Source of the DNA: Arcicella sp040387735
Lineage (GTDB): Bacteria > Bacteroidota > Bacteroidia > Cytophagales > Spirosomataceae
Reading direction: 5' to 3'
NCBI GenBank assembly: GCA_040387735.1
Contig: JAZKDE010000017.1
Span: 1-64,000 of the forward strand
DNA length: 64,000 bases
Below are positions 1-8,030 of the stretch, piece by piece (position 1 is the stretch's first letter; each line of letters starts with the position of its first letter). The position numbers were made by a program, and so were the translations under genes. Under the pieces are notes generated by a model. It ran no database searches, had not been told where the DNA came from, and saw only the letters and a program-made list of their open reading frames with translations.

Positions 1-43
1 AGCATATTTTTTTGGAGATAAATTTGTCAGGATACTATAATTA

Positions 44-85
44 AGCAAAAAGCCTTACAGATTATACAAATATCTGTAAGGCTTT
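44..85 (-). terminator. Intrinsic terminator of the MFS transporter gene
   Basis: Perfect 14-bp inverted repeat (49-62 with 72-85) around a 9-nt loop. Read on the minus strand it is followed by a short T run, and it lies 34 bp past the stop codon of the MFS gene. Confidence 0.8.
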
Positions 86-119
86 GTTCTAAAATAGTAA
101 GCGAAATGACAAAATTTAA

Positions 120-1340
120 TTATGCCGTTACAACCGCTTTACTTTTACGCATATAAAAATACAATCCTGCGAAAGCGACAATTAAAATAGCAGGAAAAAC
201 TGCCATATTATCCAAGGTTGCTTGTCCTGCGGCTAATTCTGCCACGTCACCCGAAAGTCCTTCTACGGCTGCTTTTGCTTTTTCATCATCTAACCATTTT
301 CCTATTACTGGTTGAAAAATTGACGTTGAGAACATTCCCATACCACCAATAATTGACATCCCAAACGCACCACTTTTAGGGATATTTTCAGCGACAAAAC
401 CAATCATTGTTGGCCAGAAATAACATACGCCCAACGCAAATACAATTGCTGAAACATACACCATTCCACCCGTGGCTTGGCTCATTGAAACTACTCCAAT
501 CGTTGTCAATACTGCCGAAGCTAATAAAACACCCGTTGGATTGATACTATGAACAATTGGTCCAGCAAAATAACGACCTACTGCCATTAAACCCGTTACC
601 AAAGCTAAAATAATCATCGGACTTGCACCTGCTTTTCCTAAAACTGGCCCAATCCATTGCTCTGGACCGAATTCTGAAATTGCAGTCAAAGCCATACACG
701 CAAGCATAAAGATGTACAACGGAGACATCATTGCTTTTAAATTATCGCCCGTTGAAGAAGCACCTTCATCTTGACTTTCAGGAAATGCTTGTCCGAAGAA
801 TAAAAACGCATAAACAACGGCAGGAATCAAAATTGACCCAATTTGCATTTGCCAGCTCATGCCTGCAGAAGTCATAAATTGAGAAAGAAGACTACCTATT
901 ACAATTCCACCAGGAAACCACATGTGGAAACGATTCAACATTTTTGTTTTTTCGTTACCTTCGTACATATCTGAAATCATTGGATTACAAGCGGCTTCTA
1001 CCGTTCCATTACCAAATCCTACGAAAAAGGTTGAAAGTAAAAGTGTCCAAAATCCACCCGAATATATTGTCATCACCAAGCCTAAAACGTGTGTAATGAA
1101 GGCTACCCAAATGATTTTTTTAGGGCCAAGAGCATTATAAAGTGGCCCTCCGATAATCATAGCAATCGGAAAACCCAAAAATGCCATTTGGTTTACGTAA
1201 CCAAGTTCTTGAGAAGTAAGGTTAAATTCTACGCCAAGTTGTGTTAGCACACCTGCACGAATACCGAAAGCCATCGCCGTAGTAATGAGGGCGAAACAAC
1301 TTCCTAAGAAAAGTTTATCACGGTTAATGATTTGAGACAT
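120..1340 (-). CDS. MFS transporter, probably sugar or sugar-derivative symporter
   Basis: A 406-residue polytopic inner-membrane protein with about 12 hydrophobic segments, normal length for the major facilitator superfamily. The loop after the second segment carries the MFS motif-A pattern (GGPLYNALGPKK, about residues 64-75). A long polar cytoplasmic loop rich in Glu/Ser (about residues 187-205) splits the two six-helix halves. The start (MSQIINRDKLF) leads directly into the first helix. It is transcribed divergently from a Gfo/Idh/MocA dehydrogenase, an arrangement common for Bacteroidota sugar-uptake modules, so a sugar or sugar-acid substrate is inferred. The substrate itself cannot be read from the sequence. 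Confidence 0.85.
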   Translation of the reverse strand: MSQIINRDKLFLGSCFALITTAMAFGIRAGVLTQLGVEFNLTSQELGYVNQMAFLGFPIAMIIGGPLYNALGPKKIIWVAFITHVLGLVMTIYSGGFWTLLLSTFFVGFGNGTVEAACNPMISDMYEGNEKTKMLNRFHMWFPGGIVIGSLLSQFMTSAGMSWQMQIGSILIPAVVYAFLFFGQAFPESQDEGASSTGDNLKAMMSPLYIFMLACMALTAISEFGPEQWIGPVLGKAGASPMIILALVTGLMAVGRYFAGPIVHSINPTGVLLASAVLTTIGVVSMSQATGGMVYVSAIVFALGVCYFWPTMIGFVAENIPKSGAFGMSIIGGMGMFSTSIFQPVIGKWLDDEKAKAAVEGLSGDVAELAAGQATLDNMAVFPAILIVAFAGLYFYMRKSKAVVTA

Positions 1341-1404
1341 AGTGAATTAGGGATTTGAAAAGTGAATAAATTAGTTAATTTCTTGGTTTTATGAAATTTC
1401 GTCT

Positions 1405-1482
1405 TTGAAAAATCTATCAAAAAAACGAAAAAATATTCAGATTTCATGCACCGATTTATCAGTATTTTTATGAAAATTTGTA
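1405..1482 (+). repeat. Direct repeat copy 1 (upstream of truncated oxidoreductase copy)
   Basis: A 78-bp segment nearly identical to 1688-1765, differing mainly in an A/T run in the middle. Both copies precede the same protein start (MARKIRMGMIGGSLDAF), so the repeat unit is leader plus gene rather than a free-standing element. Confidence 0.85.
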
Positions 1483-1627
1483 ATTATGTAGCTTTGAGCC
1501 GTGAGCCATAAGCTTTGAGTTTTTGAAAAATAGACTTTAAAACTTATCTATAAAGCCTATTTTTTGTAAATATTACTCAATACTTAAAACTCAAAACTCA
1601 TTGCTCAAAACTCATCGCTTAGAAAAA

Positions 1628-1677
1628 ATGGCAAGAAAAATTAGAATGGGTATGATTGGTGGAAGCTTAGATGCTTT
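1628..1677 (+). pseudogene. 5' fragment of a second Gfo/Idh/MocA oxidoreductase gene, cut by an assembly gap
   Basis: An ATG and the following codons encode the same 16 residues as the start of the gene at 1890 (MARKIRMGMIGGSLDA). The nucleotides differ at three positions, all synonymous (AGA versus CGT for Arg, TTA versus TTG for Leu). The reading frame runs straight into 10 N. Synonymous divergence argues for a real second gene copy, largely missing from the assembly, rather than for a decayed fragment. It is entered as a broken gene because only the 5' end is visible. Confidence 0.6.
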
Positions 1678-1687
1678 NNNNNNNNNN
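1678..1687. other. Assembly gap of 10 N
   Basis: Ten N in a row. The size is probably nominal. Sequence on either side is duplicated (1405-1482 with 1688-1765; 1628-1677 with 1890-1939), so the gap probably replaces most of a duplicated gene. Confidence 0.95.
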
Positions 1688-1765
1688 TTGAAAAATCTAT
1701 CAAAAAAACGAATTTTTTTTCAGATTCTATGCACCGATTTATCAGTATTTTTATGAAAATTTGTA
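1688..1765 (+). repeat. Direct repeat copy 2 (upstream of intact oxidoreductase)
   Basis: Second copy of the 78-bp segment at 1405-1482, starting immediately after the N run. Downstream, the two leaders diverge completely until the start codons. Confidence 0.85.
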
Positions 1766-1778
1766 TTAGTACCAATAC

Positions 1779-1810
1779 AAGGCAGGTTTTAAGACAAAAT
1801 AGTCTGCCTT
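1779..1810 (+). promoter_or_regulatory. Small inverted repeat in the oxidoreductase leader
   Basis: AAGGCAG (1779-1785) and CTGCCTT (1804-1810) are a perfect 7-bp inverted repeat with an 18-nt spacer, about 80 bp before the start codon. It could be an operator or a weak hairpin. It is absent from the leader of the truncated copy. Confidence 0.3.
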
Positions 1811-1889
1811 AAATTTGTTTCAAAACACAAGAATAAACAAAAAACAAAAATGCCTAAAGCTCACAACTGAAGGCTAATAGCTAAGAAAA

Positions 1890-3104
1890 ATGGCACGTAA
1901 AATTAGAATGGGTATGATTGGTGGAAGCTTGGATGCTTTCATCGGAGCAGTTCACCGTCGTGGAGCGGCATTGGATGGCGAAGTGGAATTGGTTTGTGGA
2001 GCGTTTAGCTCTAATCCCGAAAAATCAAAGGCAACGGGAGAAGCTCTTTATCTTCCTCCAAACCGAGTTTATGGTTCTTTTGAGGAAATGATTTTGAAAG
2101 AAAAAGAACTTCCAGAAGGGGAAAGAATGGATTTCGTAACCATCGTTACTCCTAATCACGTTCACTTTTCAGCCGCAAAAATGGCTTTGGAAAATGGGTT
2201 TCACGTGGTTTCTGACAAACCTGCAACACTCAATACGGAAGAGGTTTATTTATTGAGAGATATTATCGAAAAATCTGGGCTGATTTACTGTTTGACGCAT
2301 AATTACTGTGCCTATCCGATGGTGAAAGAGGCAAAACAGATGATTAAAAATGGTGTTATCGGTAAAGTTCGTAAAGTAATTGTTGAATATCCGCAAGGTT
2401 GGCTTTCGCAATTATTGGAAGCTACGGGACAAAAACAAGCGGGTTGGAGAACTGACCCTGCTCGTTGCGGTGCAGCGGGTGGCGTGGGCGACATCGGAAC
2501 ACACGCCGAGAACTTAGCGGAATATATTACAGGCTTGAAAATCACCGAAATATGTGCCGATTTGACCATTTTCGTGGAAGGTCGTCAGTTGGATGATGAT
2601 GCCAATATGCTTTTACGTTTTAATAACGGAGCGAAAGGAATTTTACACAATTCGCAAATTTGTAATGGCGAAGAAAATGATTTAAACATCAGAATTTACG
2701 GAGAATTTGGCGGTTTGAAATGGCGACAAATGGATCCAAATACGCTGATTTTGACGAATCAAGAAAAAGGTTCACGTATTATCCGCACAGGTGTAGGCGA
2801 TTTATCTCCGCAAGCCCAAGCACATACTCGCCAACCAGCGGGACACCCTGAAGGCTACATTGAAACATTTGCGAGTATTTACCGCAATTTCTCTTATGCT
2901 TTACGTGCAAGATGGGGTGAAGTTGCCAAAGAAAATGCGGCGGGTGGTTTAGCAGGAGAAAGTGAAATTTTGACGGGTGGCTACAATCCAGAAATCCATG
3001 ATTTTCCAAGCATCGAAGAAGGCATCAGAGGCATGGTATTTATTGATACCGTAGTAAAATCTAATGAAGCGGGTGCAGTTTGGACGAAGGTGGAAGAGAG
3101 GTAG
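1890..3104 (+). CDS. Gfo/Idh/MocA family NAD(P)-dependent oxidoreductase
   Basis: A 404-residue cytoplasmic sugar or cyclitol dehydrogenase. The N-terminal Rossmann fold opens with IRMGMIGGS (glycine-rich dinucleotide loop), followed by a PNHVH strand end and the family signature with the catalytic lysine in VSDKPATLN (about residue 111). The C-terminal half holds the substrate-binding alpha/beta domain, including GGVGDIGTHAENLAEYITG with the conserved Asp and His. The length is typical of the longer Bacteroidota members. The divergent MFS transporter suggests uptake and oxidation of one sugar-type compound. A second copy seems to have existed just upstream. The substrate is not predictable. 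Confidence 0.88.
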   Translation: MARKIRMGMIGGSLDAFIGAVHRRGAALDGEVELVCGAFSSNPEKSKATGEALYLPPNRVYGSFEEMILKEKELPEGERMDFVTIVTPNHVHFSAAKMALENGFHVVSDKPATLNTEEVYLLRDIIEKSGLIYCLTHNYCAYPMVKEAKQMIKNGVIGKVRKVIVEYPQGWLSQLLEATGQKQAGWRTDPARCGAAGGVGDIGTHAENLAEYITGLKITEICADLTIFVEGRQLDDDANMLLRFNNGAKGILHNSQICNGEENDLNIRIYGEFGGLKWRQMDPNTLILTNQEKGSRIIRTGVGDLSPQAQAHTRQPAGHPEGYIETFASIYRNFSYALRARWGEVAKENAAGGLAGESEILTGGYNPEIHDFPSIEEGIRGMVFIDTVVKSNEAGAVWTKVEER

Positions 3105-3108
3105 AATT

Positions 3109-3220
3109 CACACGCAGATAACGCAGATTTTAAAAGATATTTATGTGAGTTTCTAATTTATTTTGTAAATAAATAGAAAATTATATTTTGTTTTAAAATC
3201 TGCGAAAATCTGCGTTGCGA
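3109..3220. repeat. Imperfect palindromic element between converging genes
   Basis: A perfect 13-bp inverted repeat (3123-3135 with 3191-3203) within a longer imperfect one. The words CGCAGAT and ATCTGTGTG recur in the palindrome at 7274-7361, so both may belong to one family of dispersed intergenic palindromes. It lies between the converging oxidoreductase and histidine kinase genes and may also end transcription. Confidence 0.55.
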
Positions 3221-3261
3221 AGCATTAAGGCGGACGGCGAGTCTTATCTGTGTGCCATTTT

Positions 3262-4989
3262 TTATCCCCGATTCAACTGCACTGTAAATACACTCCCTGC
3301 ACCGAAATCACTTTCCACCGAGATTTGTCCGCCTTGTGCTTCAATGAATTCTTTGCTGATAGCAAGACCAAGTCCCGTTCCTTCCTTTTTTGTGCCTGGT
3401 ACACGAAAATATCTGTCAAAAACTTTGTCTTTATATTGCGGTGCAATGCCCTGTCCAGTGTCTTTTACCACAAACTTAAGGTGCTGGTTTTCCACGATAA
3501 CATTCAGAAAAATAATTGAATTATCGTGTGAATAACGAATGGCGTTTGAGATTAAATTTATCAAAACCCAAGCGGTTTTTTCACTATCGGCTAAGACTTG
3601 TGGTAGTTCTTCTGGACAGTCAATTTTTAGCTGAATTTGCTTTTGTTCGGCTTGCGTTTTGTTGGCATTTACGGCATACGTCAAAATGGCTTTTGGGTCA
3701 GTTGAAACAATGGCAAGCTGAATATTTCCCGTTTCTACTTGCGTGATATTCAGTAATTCACTCGTAGTATTTAATAGTCTATTGGCATCGTCTTTAATAC
3801 TTTCAATTAGACTCTTTTGTTCTTCATTCAAAACACCAACTCTTTCATTTTCAAGTAATTGCAAACTCATTTTTATTGAAGAAATCGGGGTTTTAAACTC
3901 ATGTGAAACGGTTGCAATGAAGTTTGTTTTGGCAAAATCTAACTCTTTATATTCTGTAATATTCCGAAGAATTACCACAAAACCAATCGTTTTTTTGATT
4001 TGCTCGCCCGTGGGTGTAATTGAAATGGTATGCGTTTCTTTCTCAAAATAACTCTCTTTCCCATCAGCAAATATCTTTACCGTTTGCGTTTTTTCCTTTC
4101 CACTAATGCTCTGTGTTACCTGAATATCCTGCATCAATGAACGCAATAAATCATTACGGATGGCAAGATTCTGAGCAAATTCGCCGACCATTTCCGTGGC
4201 TGGCAATCCAACGGTTTTGGTGGCTTCTTCATTCACAAAAAGGATTTTCATATTTTCATCCAAGCCAATTACGGGGTCGTGCATATTGCTGATGAGGGCA
4301 TCAATTCGCTTCTTTTCAATCATCAATGTTGCCAAATTGCTATCGTTATATTCTTCCAATTTTTCGGCCATCGTATTAAACGAAGTAGCTAATTCGCCAA
4401 ATTCGTTATTGCTCTCAAAATGAACTCGTTGCGAATAATTTTTAGCCGCAATTTGCTTGATACTTTCCGTTAATTCTTTAATGGGATTGGCAATATTGGA
4501 AGGTAGATTTATCAATAAAGTAAAGGCAATTAAGAAACAAACCACCCCCGCCAAAGCAATTCTGAGCGTTGCAACTTCCGCAGTTCGTTTGGCAAATTCA
4601 CTTTTCCGCTGAATGGCTTGCATATTCATGTCCATAATTTTAAAAATCTCTTTGCGAATAAATTGATGGACTGTGAAATCGGATTGATTTTTGGAAAATT
4701 GATTAAAATAAACTCTCAAAGTTTGAGTTGCTTCTTTTTCGCCAATTTCAGAAATATTATGTTCCTGTTTTTTCAAACTTTCCCCAAATTCTTGTAACGA
4801 TTTATCCGAATTTTCCTCAAGTGCCAACAGCATTTTGCTCGAATATTCCAAGGAATTGTAATTGGCAACCAAGATATTTTCAGTGTCACTTTTTAAGGCA
4901 TTGATGTACATTGCCCCAACCGCACTGAGTAAAATAATCATCAGGAATAGAAGCCCTACACCTAATGTTAATTTGGTTTTAATTTTCAT
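3262..4989 (-). CDS. Membrane sensor histidine kinase (separate catalytic half of a split KdpD)
   Basis: A 575-residue kinase: N-terminal membrane helix, an extracytoplasmic four-helix-like segment, a second helix, a HAMP domain (NPIKELTESIKQIAAKNY), a PAS domain, then HisKA with the phospho-acceptor His in FIATVSHEFKTPISS and HATPase with N box (LINLISNAIRYS) and G boxes (DTGQGIAP, GTGLGLAISKEF). A GTG 57 bp upstream overlaps the preceding stop as GTGA. I prefer the ATG (MKIKTKLTLG) because it gives a clean membrane start, though the GTG cannot be excluded. It is the last gene of the kdp operon and directly follows a KdpD protein that lacks a kinase domain. Together they probably form the K+ sensor. 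Its likely partner is the NtrC-type regulator at 14496. Confidence 0.85.
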   Translation of the reverse strand: MKIKTKLTLGVGLLFLMIILLSAVGAMYINALKSDTENILVANYNSLEYSSKMLLALEENSDKSLQEFGESLKKQEHNISEIGEKEATQTLRVYFNQFSKNQSDFTVHQFIRKEIFKIMDMNMQAIQRKSEFAKRTAEVATLRIALAGVVCFLIAFTLLINLPSNIANPIKELTESIKQIAAKNYSQRVHFESNNEFGELATSFNTMAEKLEEYNDSNLATLMIEKKRIDALISNMHDPVIGLDENMKILFVNEEATKTVGLPATEMVGEFAQNLAIRNDLLRSLMQDIQVTQSISGKEKTQTVKIFADGKESYFEKETHTISITPTGEQIKKTIGFVVILRNITEYKELDFAKTNFIATVSHEFKTPISSIKMSLQLLENERVGVLNEEQKSLIESIKDDANRLLNTTSELLNITQVETGNIQLAIVSTDPKAILTYAVNANKTQAEQKQIQLKIDCPEELPQVLADSEKTAWVLINLISNAIRYSHDNSIIFLNVIVENQHLKFVVKDTGQGIAPQYKDKVFDRYFRVPGTKKEGTGLGLAISKEFIEAQGGQISVESDFGAGSVFTVQLNRG

Positions 4990-5042
4990 GATTAATGTTG
5001 GACTATGATTGACGGCACACAGATGAACCCACAATGGAATTA

Positions 5043-6167
5043 TCACGACAAAATAACTAAGTCGATATTATTTGAAGACAATTTATTTAACAACTCACTA
5101 AAGACATTCGTTGCCAAGATAATTTTTATCAAACTGAAATGTGGTTTACCCATACAAACCGTAGAAATACCCCTTAATTCTGCTTGCTCGATAATGGTTT
5201 TTGCAATGTATGGACTTTCAATCTTAATAATTTCAGCACCTAATTCCGTGGCTAATTTAAAATTATTAATCAAGTGTCTTTGCTTATCCAATGCAATTTT
5301 ATCGGCACTTTCAGACGGTTTCTGTACGTACAAAACGTACCATTTGCTGTTGTAATAATTGGCCAATCTGGCAGTTTTTCTAATAACAACTTTAGCGGTA
5401 TTGTCATTGCTACTGATGCACGCCAAAAAACGCTCGTGCTTCAAAGCGTTTGGACTGGTCACTTCGGCTTCTACTTTTCGGACTACCTGCGAGGCAACTT
5501 CCTTCAAAGCTAACTCACGTAATTGAAGAATCTGGTCACTTTTAAAGAAATTTTTGAGCGATATTTCAATTTTATCGGACGTATAAATTTTGCCTTCTTT
5601 CAGTCGAGTAATGAGTTCATCGGCCGTTAAATCAATATTGACCACTTCATCGGCTTGGGCAAGTACGCTGTCAGGAATTCGCTCTTTTACTTCTATACCC
5701 GTAATGATTTTTACCTCTTCATTCAGACTCTCAATGTGCTGAATATTAACGGCACTTATCACATTTATTCCCGCCGAAATGATGTCCATTACGTCCTGCC
5801 AGCGTTTTTCATTCTTACTGCCTTCAATATTGGTATGAGCCAATTCATCCACAATTACTACTTCGGGACGAGCATTGATGATAGCTTGCACGTCCATTTC
5901 TTCCAATTCTTTGCCTTTATAAAATAGTTTTCGTCTTGGAATAATTGGTAAACCTGCCAATAATTCGTGCGTTTCTTTACGGTTGTGGGTTTCAATAAAA
6001 CCGATTTTTACATCAATTCCGTTGCGTAAAAGCGAATGAGCTTCTTGCAACATTCTGAAACTTTTTCCCACGCCCGCACTCATGCCGATGTAAATTTTGA
6101 ATTTACCTTGCTTTGACTTTTTAATAAGGTCAAGAAAATATTGGACGGTTTGGTCTTTTTCGGACAT
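5043..6167 (-). CDS. kdpD: KdpD N-terminal sensor protein (KdpD plus Usp domains only)
   Basis: 374 residues corresponding to only the cytoplasmic N-terminal part of classical KdpD, which is about 900 residues. The KdpD domain carries a Walker A motif (GMSAGVGKS, about residues 28-36) and a Walker B-like VVIVDELAHTN. From about residue 245 onward comes a universal-stress-protein fold (RFLACISSND to the C-terminus). The four-helix membrane region, GAF and kinase domains are absent. The stop overlaps a possible GTG start of the following kinase, and the start abuts the porin stop with no spacing, so translation is probably coupled. The Usp segment shows no clear c-di-AMP motif as described for Gram-positive KdpD. 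Function in K+ sensing is inferred from operon context. Confidence 0.88.
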   Translation of the reverse strand: MSEKDQTVQYFLDLIKKSKQGKFKIYIGMSAGVGKSFRMLQEAHSLLRNGIDVKIGFIETHNRKETHELLAGLPIIPRRKLFYKGKELEEMDVQAIINARPEVVIVDELAHTNIEGSKNEKRWQDVMDIISAGINVISAVNIQHIESLNEEVKIITGIEVKERIPDSVLAQADEVVNIDLTADELITRLKEGKIYTSDKIEISLKNFFKSDQILQLRELALKEVASQVVRKVEAEVTSPNALKHERFLACISSNDNTAKVVIRKTARLANYYNSKWYVLYVQKPSESADKIALDKQRHLINNFKLATELGAEIIKIESPYIAKTIIEQAELRGISTVCMGKPHFSLIKIILATNVFSELLNKLSSNNIDLVILS

Positions 6168-7247
6168 TTAGAAAGAAAGGGCTAATGAGGTTGTCATAAA
6201 ATAATTCTGACTACTCGGTTTATTATCACTATTAGCAAAAGATTGATCTTTGTTATTAAATCCTCTTCCCTCAATCCGCCACATCAAATTATCGGCAATA
6301 TTATAATCAAGATTTACTGAATATCCCCAAGTCTGAAAGCCATTTGGCGTACCTGTTGAAACAATTACTTGATTTTTATCGGAATAATATTCTCCTCTGA
6401 CGGCTACGTTTACTCTATTGCTTGGCGAATATTTTAAAATTGCGACGGGTGAATACCACGTGTCATATTCTGAACTTGCTTTGGCTTTTTGTTGCATCCC
6501 TATGTCAAATCCGAGTATTAATCCAACCCTTTCATTTAATTGAAAAATACCATAAAAATTATGGAAATATCTCATTCTTTTGGTACTATCAGGCGTATCA
6601 CTACCAATGAAAGAACTACTATTTAAGGTAACTTTCGATGATGGTTTATACGTTAATTGATGTCCGAAAGCAGGAGAATTGTTGCCATCTATTCGCTGAA
6701 TTCGTTGCCAACCGTTTAGAAATAAACCACTTATAAATAATTGCCCATTATTAGAACTATATGAAATCTTCGCACCGCTTTCATAGTACGGAGAATTATC
6801 CGCCAAAATACTACGAGTTAAATTCCAACAATCTTTTCCAATGGCACTTTCAAAGCCAATGTGTGAAGCAAAGATACCCGCATCTACCCAAACTGTTTTA
6901 GTTTTTGATACTTTAAAACCAATATTTGCTTCATAAATATTCTTCAAAACTCCTGGTTCTGCCGCAAGATTTGCATTGGCGTAACTACCCGTCATTAAAG
7001 CTAAATTCGCTCTTACATTATCCTTTTCATACGCCGCTTTTATAAATCCCAAATTCAAGCTTACTTCATTGTGTCGGTTGTGCGAATAAACAAATCCTGG
7101 TCGGTTGTGATTGATTGGGTTTCCAAAGTCATAACTGTAATAAGTTTCCAAGTATCCACTAAATTTTAAAGGCGATTTTGTACTGTCGATTTGTGCATTT
7201 GCAGTCAAAGCAAAGGCAGTTAATAAGGATAAAAATAAAGTTTTCAT
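6168..7247 (-). CDS. Outer-membrane beta-barrel porin, BBP2 (OmpL-like) family, in the kdp operon
   Basis: A 359-residue exported protein. The ATG chosen (MKTLFLSLLTAFALTANAQ) gives a standard Sec signal peptide; an upstream in-frame start would add 19 non-signal residues. The mature part is a run of amphipathic strands with FSGYLETYYSYDFG at the N-terminus and GIFASHIGFESAIG and SPYYESGAKISYS within, ending in aromatic-terminated ALSF as barrels do. These phrases are typical of putative beta-barrel porin-2. Its place between kdpC and kdpD suggests it supplies an outer-membrane path for K+ or tunes permeability when the high-affinity pump is induced. That role is inferred. Confidence 0.8.
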   Translation of the reverse strand: MKTLFLSLLTAFALTANAQIDSTKSPLKFSGYLETYYSYDFGNPINHNRPGFVYSHNRHNEVSLNLGFIKAAYEKDNVRANLALMTGSYANANLAAEPGVLKNIYEANIGFKVSKTKTVWVDAGIFASHIGFESAIGKDCWNLTRSILADNSPYYESGAKISYSSNNGQLFISGLFLNGWQRIQRIDGNNSPAFGHQLTYKPSSKVTLNSSSFIGSDTPDSTKRMRYFHNFYGIFQLNERVGLILGFDIGMQQKAKASSEYDTWYSPVAILKYSPSNRVNVAVRGEYYSDKNQVIVSTGTPNGFQTWGYSVNLDYNIADNLMWRIEGRGFNNKDQSFANSDNKPSSQNYFMTTSLALSF

Positions 7248-7273
7248 GTTTTGTGTGTTTTGTTCCGATAATG

Positions 7274-7361
7274 GCACACAGATGATACAAATGCTACGCA
7301 GCACGGATTTTTACAGATTTTTAAAAATCCGTGCTGCGTAGCATCTGTGCAATCTGTGTGC
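7274..7361. repeat. 88-bp palindromic element between kdpC and the porin gene
   Basis: Core arms of 22 bp are perfectly complementary (7291-7312 with 7323-7344, 10-nt loop) and the outer parts continue imperfectly (GCACACAGAT with ATCTGTGTGC words). It fills almost the entire spacer inside the operon. It could act as an mRNA processing or stability hairpin, or as a REP-like mobile palindrome. Confidence 0.85.
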
Positions 7362-7368
7362 TAATTTT

Positions 7369-7926
7369 TTACATTCTCTCTAAAGCTAAATTCAATTTCA
7401 AAACATTGATTTTTGAAGTTCCCATTAATCCAAATAATGGTTTTTCTATTTGATTATCAACGAGTTGCAGTAATTTTTCTTCCGAAATATTACGGACTTT
7501 AGCAATTCTTTTTACTTGGATTTTCGCCCCTTCTACGGAGATATTTGGGTCTAAACCGCTACCGCTTGCCGTTACTAAATCAGATGGAATTTCTGTTCTT
7601 TTAACATTTGGATTATGTACCATAAACGTATCAATTCGGGCTTGAACTTCAGCTAAATAAGCGGGATTACTTGGTCCTTTGTTACTCCCTGCTGAACCTG
7701 CGGCATTATAACCAACGGCAGAAGGACGAGAATTGAAATATTTATCCTGCGTAAATGTCTGCCCTATATTACTGTAATACGTTTTACCGTTTTGAGAAAT
7801 TATTTCGCCTTTACCTCCGTTTGGGGTAAATTTGGCGATGCCTAAAAGACTGACTGTGTAAATTCCTGAAAAGAATAATGCACAAAATAAGGTTAATCTT
7901 ATGGCTGGAAAAAGGTTGGTTTTCAT
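7369..7926 (-). CDS. kdpC: KdpC, K+-transporting P-type ATPase subunit C
   Basis: 185 residues, close to the E. coli length. One N-terminal membrane helix (about residues 10-30) is followed by a periplasmic domain with the family signatures FNSRPSAVGYNAAGS, SNKGPSNPAYL and PSDLVTASGSGLDPNIS. KdpC joins KdpFAB and stabilises the ATP-driven K+ uptake complex in the inner membrane. It is followed by a strong palindrome before the porin gene and preceded by another before kdpB. Confidence 0.95.
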   Translation of the reverse strand: MKTNLFPAIRLTLFCALFFSGIYTVSLLGIAKFTPNGGKGEIISQNGKTYYSNIGQTFTQDKYFNSRPSAVGYNAAGSAGSNKGPSNPAYLAEVQARIDTFMVHNPNVKRTEIPSDLVTASGSGLDPNISVEGAKIQVKRIAKVRNISEEKLLQLVDNQIEKPLFGLMGTSKINVLKLNLALERM

Positions 7927-7941
7927 GTTCTTTAAATTATA

Positions 7942-8030
7942 AATTATGAATGATGAGGTATGAATGATGAGCAGTGAATAATTCCAATTTTGGAAAATAA
8001 TTCATAATTTATACCTCATCATTCATAATT
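7942..8030. repeat. Long inverted repeat between kdpB and kdpC
   Basis: A perfect 20-bp inverted repeat (7942-7961 with 8011-8030) with a partly palindromic interior. One arm directly abuts the kdpB stop codon (8031-8033). The words (TGAATGATGAGG) are unrelated to the other operon palindromes. An mRNA hairpin separating kdpB from kdpC is expected. Confidence 0.85.
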
